From the NCBI GenBank assembly GCA_021780095.1, contig JAJXZK010000176.1, positions 1-5,502 on the forward strand: a stretch of 5,502 bases of DNA, read 5' to 3'. Within the stretch, counting starts at the first letter, position 1, and every line of letters begins with the position of its first letter. Source of the stretch: Acidobacteriota bacterium (GTDB taxonomy: Bacteria; Acidobacteriota; Terriglobia; Terriglobales; Acidobacteriaceae). A program made the translations under genes and the position numbers. This document shows positions 1 to 5,502 of this stretch, in pieces. The notes under the pieces are model-generated. The model made no database searches. It saw only the letters and a program-made list of their open reading frames with translations, and was not told where the DNA came from.

Positions 1-2208
1 CGGGTAGTCGGTGTTGACGTAGCCGTGCAGGGCCAGGTGAAGGACGTTGAATTTGGAAAGCGGCAGGCCCGTGAACCGACTTGCGGTGGCGTCCCCGCCC
101 AGGAGGAGAGTGCTCGGTTTGGGCAGATCGGATGCGATGGTTTCCACCTCGGTCTTGCTCTCCGGGAGCGGTTTGGGACCCGCTTCGCTGAATCCGGAGA
201 AAACGCGAAAGACCGGGCCCTCCACCTTAGCCTCTTTCGTCCATGCGGCCACGCCCAGGTATGGCAGCGGAGGATCGGCACCCACCGCCCGTTTGTTTTC
301 CAGGATAGAAAAGACGGTCGCCGATGGAGAGGTTGCGATGGTGTGGCTCTCGACGAGGGGAACGCCTCTGTCGGTGACGGCGCCAAACGGGAGAAGATCC
401 AGTTCTCCGTCAGGCACAACGATCAGGGTTGAATGATCCCGATACTCGGGAATCTTGCCCAGGAGTTCATGAAAGAGGGCATCGCCAAGGGCTGAATTTG
501 CATGCTGGTCCCGGATGCTTGCACGATATTCTCTGGCGTCGGTTTCGATCTCGGTCCTGGCAGCAAGTTCGTAGGCTCGCGCGGAGGTGCGTGTCACGGC
601 GAGCGCATAGGAATGGGGATCAGCCAGAACGTACTCCACGAATAGCTCGTTTTGGGCGAGATCGGATTCGAGCCGGCCGAGACCGACCGGATGTTCAATG
701 GTGGCCGATGCCAATGACCGCTGATCGAACACTGGCTCGGAGTCCTGGACCTGTTCTGATAGTTCCTGCCCTGTGGCTGGATTGTCGGTGTCAAGAAGCG
801 CCACGTTCAGCACGCTCAGATGCCGCTCGGCAGGCGTGGGTGCGTGTGGCGCCGGATAGGCGTGATGTTCCAGCGCCTGTGCCTCAATCCGCCCGCGCGC
901 TCCCTCCAGTATCCGCAGCGCCTGATCGTAATCGTGTTCGCGGCACTTCAGGACAAAATAGCCGGCGTAAACCTCGCCCGTTTCGGTGAGCAGAAGCCGC
1001 TCGACAAAGGGAGTTGGGACATTCTCAAGCAGGGAGTCGATCAGAAGTGCGCTCTTGCGGTAGAGCGCGCCGGCTTCATCTTTGCGACCGAGCAGCGCGA
1101 GAATGCGAGCTTTAATCGCAAGGTCGCGGGGAACGAAATACAGTTCATCCGGAATCCGCTTGTTGGCATCGATCGCTTGATCAATCGAGGAAAGCGCGGC
1201 ATTGAGGTTCTTCTGGTGTACATATGCGTCGGCAAGTCCTCCCGCCACCTGCGTGACGCCACGCCAATAGTCGAGCTGAGTCGCGAGAGAAAGCGCCTGT
1301 TTGAAATCTGCGATTGCGTTGTCCCACTGACCGATGTCCTCATAGACGCTCGCTCTCGACGTAAGGATCTGGTAGTAGTGCCCCTTGAGAGATGGACTCG
1401 GAATCTCTGCAAGGGCTTGATCCGCCAGAGTCGATGCTTTCTGGTAGCGGTGGAGGCCGCGGAGAGCATCGATCTTCGAAGAGATAGCGATGGCGGGGTA
1501 GGCCACGGCCGGATGGGCGCGGGCGATAGCGATGGCGTCATTGAGCGGACCCAGTCCTTGTTGGTAACGGTGCATTTCAACGAGGCCAGCTCCGTAGAGG
1601 CTGGCGTATCGAACCTGAGCCGGATTGTCGTGAGCGACCTTCGCCACTCCCCAGGCCGTTAGAACCTCCTTCTTCGCGGTCGTCGTGTCGCCAAGGAGGA
1701 ATGCAGCAATTCCTTCTTCACCGAGCGCGCGAGAAGCGAGAAGCAAATGACCTCCGTTTCGCGCGAGAACGGCCACCTGGCCCCACGTTTGGCGCGCGAG
1801 GCTCGCATCGTAGTTGTTCTCGATCATGCCCCGCACTTCAAGAATTCGCAGGCGGGTCTCGGAATCGGCTGCCTCGGGCCTTTTCAGGTCTTGTGTGAGG
1901 GCATAGATGGTGCCTGAGAGGCTGGTGGCTTCAGCTTGAGCGGGAATCTGGCTCACCTGAGCGTAAAGCGCTTTGGGGCCGTTACGCTCGGCGATGTACT
2001 TCATTTCGGCTTGCCGGAACAAAGGCGCGGCTGCAAACCACTGCCCGTTCCACGCAAGATCGTCGGCACGCTGCAGGAGCGCGTCGGCACTATCTGAGTC
2101 GATCCGCCGCCGAATGCGGTAACGAACAAACGCAACGATCAGAATGATCGCGACCGTACACGTGACAAGGACGGCAACGGATTGGGTGCGCTTGGGGGAA
2201 AACCGCAT
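1..2208 (-). CDS. Membrane-anchored TPR-CHAT protein, caspase-like protease (3' end beyond window)
   Basis: Predicted cysteine peptidase of the CHAT (caspase HetF associated with TPRs) family. The frame is open for 736 codons from ATG 2208 to the left edge. An in-frame TAA lies at 2260-2262 with no other start codon between, and GAGGA precedes the ATG, so the start is secure. Residues 10-28 form one hydrophobic segment flanked by arginines (R29, R31, R33-R35), so it is probably a signal anchor. Residues about 40-500 are mostly helical, with the clearest TPR-like units near 282-315 (GQWDNAIADF), 321-354 and 362-395. The CHAT domain starts near 515 (ELFVEYVLAD). It carries the family signature PDGELDLLPFGA at 599-610 and LHLALHGY at 723-730, where H728 is the predicted catalytic histidine. 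The strand bearing the catalytic cysteine (usually SACxT-like) and the stop codon are off the window, so activity cannot be judged. Family membership is confident; the substrate is unknown. TPR-CHAT proteins act in signalling, cell death and some CRISPR-linked systems. Confidence 0.93.
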   Translation of the reverse strand, partial: MRFSPKRTQSVAVLVTCTVAIILIVAFVRYRIRRRIDSDSADALLQRADDLAWNGQWFAAAPLFRQAEMKYIAERNGPKALYAQVSQIPAQAEATSLSGTIYALTQDLKRPEAADSETRLRILEVRGMIENNYDASLARQTWGQVAVLARNGGHLLLASRALGEEGIAAFLLGDTTTAKKEVLTAWGVAKVAHDNPAQVRYASLYGAGLVEMHRYQQGLGPLNDAIAIARAHPAVAYPAIAISSKIDALRGLHRYQKASTLADQALAEIPSPSLKGHYYQILTSRASVYEDIGQWDNAIADFKQALSLATQLDYWRGVTQVAGGLADAYVHQKNLNAALSSIDQAIDANKRIPDELYFVPRDLAIKARILALLGRKDEAGALYRKSALLIDSLLENVPTPFVERLLLTETGEVYAGYFVLKCREHDYDQALRILEGARGRIEAQALEHHAYPAPHAPTPAERHLSVLNVALLDTDNPATGQELSEQVQDSEPVFDQRSLASATIEHPVGLGRLESDLAQNELFVEYVLADPHSYALAVTRTSARAYELAARTEIETDAREYRASIRDQHANSALGDALFHELLGKIPEYRDHSTLIVVPDGELDLLPFGAVTDRGVPLVESHTIATSPSATVFSILENKRAVGADPPLPYLGVAAWTKEAKVEGPVFRVFSGFSEAGPKPLPESKTEVETIASDLPKPSTLLLGGDATASRFTGLPLSKFNVLHLALHGYVNTDYP

Positions 2209-2213
2209 CGCAA

Positions 2214-2218
2214 TCCTC
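2214..2218 (-). promoter_or_regulatory. Shine-Dalgarno sequence of the TPR-CHAT gene
   Basis: GAGGA on the minus strand ends five bases before ATG 2208, a normal distance. Together with the in-frame TAA at 2260-2262 and the absence of other start codons in between, it fixes the start of the CHAT gene. Confidence 0.7.
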
Positions 2219-2245
2219 GCTGGGCCGGTCGAACAGGTTACGGGA

Positions 2246-2274
2246 AGTGTAGCTTTCTTTTAGAGAATTTCCAA
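2246..2274 (-). promoter_or_regulatory. Candidate sigma-70-type promoter for the TPR-CHAT gene
   Basis: Read on the minus strand, TTGGAA (2269-2274) is a -35 candidate with 4 of 6 consensus matches. A 17-base AT-rich spacer follows, then TACACT (2246-2251), a -10 candidate with 4 of 6 matches. Transcription would begin near 2239, giving a leader of about 30 bases that ends in a Shine-Dalgarno sequence. The optimal spacing and position between two large genes support it, but each hexamer alone is ordinary. If real, the CHAT gene can be expressed independently of the upstream ATPase gene. Confidence 0.45.
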
Positions 2275-2380
2275 GCTGGCCTGTTATGTTTCGTTAAGGC
2301 ATTACAAGTGGACGAGCAAAAGGCTTCAGCGCAAAAAGGGAAAACTCGCACTCGACGAAGGCGCAGATAGCAAGACACCT

Positions 2381-5300
2381 CTACTCGTTCTCAAACCCGC
2401 TGTTGCTCCCAAACTTCAGCGTTCGACTGTTTTCAGTAACGGTCCGGACAACGTGGTCCGGAACTCCGGCAGGAATCTCCGCATCAATATCGAGCGTTAT
2501 TTTCACGTTTGAGCCTACGAGTCCCACGAGATGAGTGATTACCTCATCTGCGATCCTGCTGGCATCCCGCCCGACACGCGCGGAATCAAGCACAACTGTC
2601 CCGTGAAACCGTTTCGGTTTTACTGATTGCTCAGGCGCTGTGGGTTCATTGGGCTCTGGCCCAGCAGGTGCCACTGGCGTTCCACCGGAGTCGGCTGTGG
2701 GTCCCGAGACCGGCGCGACTGGCTTTGTTTCATCGTCGATCTGCTTTCGCGCCACTTCAGGACGCACGAGCAGACCGGTATCGTCATCACTGACAGTCAA
2801 CTGCATACCATATCGAAGGCCACGATATCTCGGAACGGATTCATCGAGGCTTTCGGCATACGCAAATGCGTCCTTCTCCCAAGTCAAGAGTGCCAGGCCG
2901 GATCGGATCGCATCAACCAACACCGACGGGCTCTGCAGACGCGGAAGATACAGGTATCGTCCGAAATCCTCTACCAACTGCCGAACTGTGACATGGTCTC
3001 CTCTCCAGAGCGGTACACGATCCATGTCCATGCGCAGTCGTGAAGCGGCAAAATTCACGACTAGCAATTCGTCACTTTTCAACTTTTTGCTCGCGCGTTC
3101 CGCGAGTGGATCAGTTCCGGAAAGCCGGATTGACTGCCAGGTTACGGGGGATTGTGGATTGGCTTGTGTTGGAACCAGAAGCCACTGGTAAGTTTCGGGA
3201 AGTCTAGCAGTCACTACGCTCTCAGCTGCGGTCCGCTGCGTTTCTGCTTGCTTCACTTGATGTGGGGACAGGTTAAGCTTCTCCTCTTCCTTCAAGATTG
3301 AATCCCAGGCGAGAAACTTCCGGACAGCCTCGTCCAAGTCCTGTAGCCGTGTTTTGTCAGCGGCCAGGAATACGAGAGTATTGCGAAAGAGGCGTGGAGT
3401 GGTCCCGCGTGACTCAAAGATTGCCTTGGCTGCAATTTCCGCATCACTGTTTGGCTCTTTGGTATAAGGCTGATCAACACTAAGAACTACAAGCCTCGCA
3501 TCCAGATCGTCTGGCACGTCAGCGCTGGACCCGGGGAGAGGATGAATTCGCCTGAAATCACCCATCCTCCGCAGGTCAACCCGCAACCGCTGATCGAGCT
3601 CGTGCACAACCTTATCTGGATCCCGCTTCAGTTGCTCGGCGCGATCATCAGCAAGTTTCGTTACGGTCGGTTGCGTTGAGTACCAATAGCGCGGACCGTC
3701 TTGGTATAGATAAGTTGCTGTCGCCGCCAGTCGCCTTAGCGCATCACCAAACACTGCTGGCGATTCGCCAGGCATAACGCAGCCGAGCTTTATTTGCCTA
3801 TCCTCAATCCCCTTATTCGCCGCTGACGCGGTTGGTGCAGATCCGAGGTAAATCGTTCTGGCCACTCGGCGACATGCCGCAAACTTTCCCAAGTTTGGCA
3901 CATCTCCGTCCACTCGGAGGGGCAGGGAACTAGGGCCGTCTACGTCCTTTTCAATGATGGGTACCCAGTTGTCCGACAGGTAGCGCGTTAACTCGAATTG
4001 CACTCGCGGATCGTCAATGGGAATGTTTGCAGGTAGGATGAGCGGGTTTTTGTCGCCTTTCTCCCATAGGCAGTGGATCACTGCGGCCATCAACCGCAGC
4101 ACGCCGCGCGTTCGTTGAAACTTCACGAGCGTTGACCAGTCCGTGTAGAGACGGTCGAAAATCTCGGGATGGATCGGATATGCGGCCTTGATTCTCGTTT
4201 CGTAATCTGCATTGCGACATTCGGGTGGAAATTCTTGTTGCTGTGTTCGGTAGAGATCACCGAAACCCCTTGCCACCGTATCCCGGTCAACGAATCGCGC
4301 CTGTTCGACAAGTGGTTCGAAGAGACGACGTCTGACAATCTCGAATCCCTCTTCCGCGCTCGCAGGACGCCATGAAGATTCGACGCGTCCTACGACGTTG
4401 CGCAGTCGATCCAAGGCTTCGCGGCCTCTCTGGCCACCTACTTCGACGTCATCTGCTTGAGTATGCGGAGAGCCGGTGGTATCAGAGGCTGGAAGGCTGA
4501 TTACCAGCAGACATTGCTTTGCCAGCTTTGCCGATTCTGTCAAAACCTGGGCAAACGTAAACTGCGTTTCAAAGCCGCCAGCGGGAAGATCGCTTTGATC
4601 ATGAAGCTGTCGAGCATATGCAACCCACTCATCTATCAGGATGAGGGAAGGGCCATATTGATTGAAGAGTTCGCGAAGGGCATCGCCAGGACTTGTAGCT
4701 TTCTCGTCGTCGGCCTGAATTCGACTAAACGCCTTCTTGGCTTCTTTAGCTCCGCCGGCATTAAAGCCAAGTTGCCACGCAAGCTCGCCCCAAAGCGTTC
4801 TGACCACCGTCCCGTCGGACTTAGTAACGGGATTGCCCGGCGATATCTTGTTTCCGACGAGGACAACACGATTCACCTTTGGAGGTCTCGATACGCCCGC
4901 CTCTTTCAGGACTTCGTCAATCCCCGCCAGCTCTCCAGGGGCTGCACTCGAAAAGAGGTGATAGAGCGCGAGCATCGAGTGGGTTTTGCCCCCGCCGAAA
5001 TTCGTTTGAAGTTGGACGACCGGGTCACCACCCTGTCCGGCGAGACGACGAACTGCGCCGACAAGTAATTGAGTGAGGCTGTGAGTTAGATATGTACGCC
5101 GGAAAAACTCCACGGGTTTTCGATATTCGTCAGAACCCTCGCCCATATGCACTTGCCAAAGGTCCGCCGCAAACTCGGCTTGTTGGTAGCGACCGCTGGC
5201 CACATCTTTATGTGGCGTCACTACCTCTCTCCAGGGCTTCAGGCCGGTGCTTGCTTGGCTTTCGATCGCGGTACTCGCAGTTTTGCGCTTTTCGCTGCGG

Positions 5301-5502
5301 ACCTGTTCGTCGAAACGAACTCGCAGCAGCTCCATCTTGATCTTTTCGACTTCCTCCGCCTGTGGAGCGGAAACCGCAGAGAGCAACCGGCTTGTCGAAT
5401 CAAGCGCCCTGTAGGCATCATCGCCATTGAAGGGCTTTTGATGCGCCCAGCGATTGCGAAAATCACGCAGTTCGCTCACAAGAGTGCGCTCTGACTGACC
5501 CA
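2381..5502 (-). CDS. Swt1-type HEPN / DUF499 AAA-family ATPase (5' end beyond window)
   Basis: Large P-loop ATPase with an N-terminal Swt1-like HEPN domain, a type found in anti-phage and restriction-like loci. It ends at TAG 2381-2383. The frame stays open to the right edge, so the N-terminus is missing. Numbering from the GTG at 5477-5479 as residue 1, RNRWAH (8-13) is the HEPN RNxxxH ribonuclease motif. The Walker A loop NFGGGKTH is at 160-167 (bases 4979-5002), and the Walker B strand SLILIDE is at 278-284 (4628-4648). A sensor-like strand LLVISLPASD follows at 324-333, then WRPASAEEGFEIVRRRLF (370-387) and FQRTRGVLRLMA (454-465), stretches I recognise as typical of this family. A Pro-rich linker (about 918-954) leads to a conserved C-terminal domain (956-1030). 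The GTG has no ribosome binding site and residues before it (SERTL) continue the HEPN helix, so it is an internal Val codon. All ATPase motifs are intact. It probably couples ATP-driven sensing or remodelling to RNA cleavage; this is inference. Confidence 0.94.
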   Translation of the reverse strand, partial: GQSERTLVSELRDFRNRWAHQKPFNGDDAYRALDSTSRLLSAVSAPQAEEVEKIKMELLRVRFDEQVRSEKRKTASTAIESQASTGLKPWREVVTPHKDVASGRYQQAEFAADLWQVHMGEGSDEYRKPVEFFRRTYLTHSLTQLLVGAVRRLAGQGGDPVVQLQTNFGGGKTHSMLALYHLFSSAAPGELAGIDEVLKEAGVSRPPKVNRVVLVGNKISPGNPVTKSDGTVVRTLWGELAWQLGFNAGGAKEAKKAFSRIQADDEKATSPGDALRELFNQYGPSLILIDEWVAYARQLHDQSDLPAGGFETQFTFAQVLTESAKLAKQCLLVISLPASDTTGSPHTQADDVEVGGQRGREALDRLRNVVGRVESSWRPASAEEGFEIVRRRLFEPLVEQARFVDRDTVARGFGDLYRTQQQEFPPECRNADYETRIKAAYPIHPEIFDRLYTDWSTLVKFQRTRGVLRLMAAVIHCLWEKGDKNPLILPANIPIDDPRVQFELTRYLSDNWVPIIEKDVDGPSSLPLRVDGDVPNLGKFAACRRVARTIYLGSAPTASAANKGIEDRQIKLGCVMPGESPAVFGDALRRLAATATYLYQDGPRYWYSTQPTVTKLADDRAEQLKRDPDKVVHELDQRLRVDLRRMGDFRRIHPLPGSSADVPDDLDARLVVLSVDQPYTKEPNSDAEIAAKAIFESRGTTPRLFRNTLVFLAADKTRLQDLDEAVRKFLAWDSILKEEEKLNLSPHQVKQAETQRTAAESVVTARLPETYQWLLVPTQANPQSPVTWQSIRLSGTDPLAERASKKLKSDELLVVNFAASRLRMDMDRVPLWRGDHVTVRQLVEDFGRYLYLPRLQSPSVLVDAIRSGLALLTWEKDAFAYAESLDESVPRYRGLRYGMQLTVSDDDTGLLVRPEVARKQIDDETKPVAPVSGPTADSGGTPVAPAGPEPNEPTAPEQSVKPKRFHGTVVLDSARVGRDASRIADEVITHLVGLVGSNVKITLDIDAEIPAGVPDHVVRTVTENSRTLKFGSNSGFENE

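Larger units (their letters stand above)
2209..2380. other. Intergenic gap between the ATPase gene and the TPR-CHAT gene
   Basis: These 172 bases are visibly richer in A+T than the CHAT gene. The half next to the CHAT gene holds the promoter candidate and ribosome binding site. The half next to the ATPase stop (about 2290-2380) holds short T runs on the minus strand but no convincing stem before them, so no Rho-independent terminator is called. Read-through from the ATPase gene into the CHAT gene therefore remains possible. No tRNA, attachment site or repeat was recognised. Confidence 0.6.

Noticed and set aside
25..989. Plus-strand open frames at 25-432, 47-436 and 429-989
   Set aside because: Their Arg-rich, unstructured products are shadows of the CHAT domain coding sequence on the other strand.
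1041..1580. 179-codon minus-strand open frame
   Set aside because: It is in a different minus frame from the TPR-CHAT gene, is rich in Arg and Ser, and has no domain; the 736-codon frame over the same bases is coherent.
820..1662. 280-codon plus-strand open frame
   Set aside because: It lies wholly antisense to the TPR-CHAT gene, shows no recognisable domain, and is explained by the high G+C of that gene.
2155..2208. Possible lipoprotein signal at C17 of the CHAT protein
   Set aside because: The residue before the Cys is Thr rather than Gly, Ala or Ser, and the hydrophobic run continues past it to residue 28, as in a membrane anchor.
1..2208. CRISPR-linked TPR-CHAT (Csx29/Craspase-like) assignment
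   Set aside because: No repeat array or fused Cas7-type effector is seen in the window, and Csx29 is not known for an N-terminal membrane anchor.
2182..2370. 62-codon plus-strand open frame across the gap
   Set aside because: It overlaps the start of the CHAT gene and its promoter, ends in a basic low-complexity tail, and has no recognisable features.
2290..2380. Rho-independent terminator after the ATPase gene
   Set aside because: T runs are present on the minus strand, but only short, broken complementary segments precede them.
4457..5068. 203-codon plus-strand open frame, and others at 2627-3191 and 5147-5494
   Set aside because: They are antisense to the intact ATPase gene, over conserved Walker and HEPN coding sequence, and their products resemble nothing known to me.
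2381..5502. Assignment to a specific named system such as BREX or DISARM
   Set aside because: Large ATPases occur in several such systems, but no second marker gene (phosphatase, methylase, helicase) is visible here.

Overview
The window holds two large protein-coding genes. Both lie on the minus strand, both are cut by a window edge, and a 172-base AT-richer gap separates them. No RNA genes, CRISPR repeats, insertion sequences or long repeats were seen. The sequence looks bacterial. Hand counts over sample lines give about 64% G+C for the left gene and about 51% for the right gene. A large single-anchor TPR-CHAT protein in a moderately GC-rich genome would fit a soil bacterium such as an Acidobacteriota member, but that placement is only an inference.

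Right part (2381-5502, minus): a very large AAA-type ATPase of the DUF499 family. Its first visible residues are the C-terminal part of a Swt1-type HEPN domain with an intact RNxxxH ribonuclease motif. The real start lies beyond the right edge. Proteins of this architecture are known from restriction-modification-like and other anti-phage loci, usually beside a DUF1156-type DNA methylase and helicase or nuclease genes. Such partners, if present, are outside the window.

Gap (2209-2380): a fairly good sigma-70-like promoter and a Shine-Dalgarno sequence serve the left gene. I see no convincing terminator for the right gene.

Left part (1-2208, minus): an open frame of 736 codons with no stop before the window edge. 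It encodes an N-terminal membrane anchor, a helical TPR region and most of a CHAT (caspase-like) protease domain, including the predicted catalytic histidine. The catalytic cysteine region and the stop codon are past the left edge. Because the frame has no stop inside the window it is easily missed, and several antisense open frames over it are shadows.

Taken together, a HEPN-DUF499 defence-type ATPase is followed on the same strand by a membrane-anchored caspase-like protein. This could be a defence module with a protease effector. It could equally be the end of an acquired defence island abutting a resident TPR-CHAT gene. The G+C step at the gap and the separate promoter favour the second reading.
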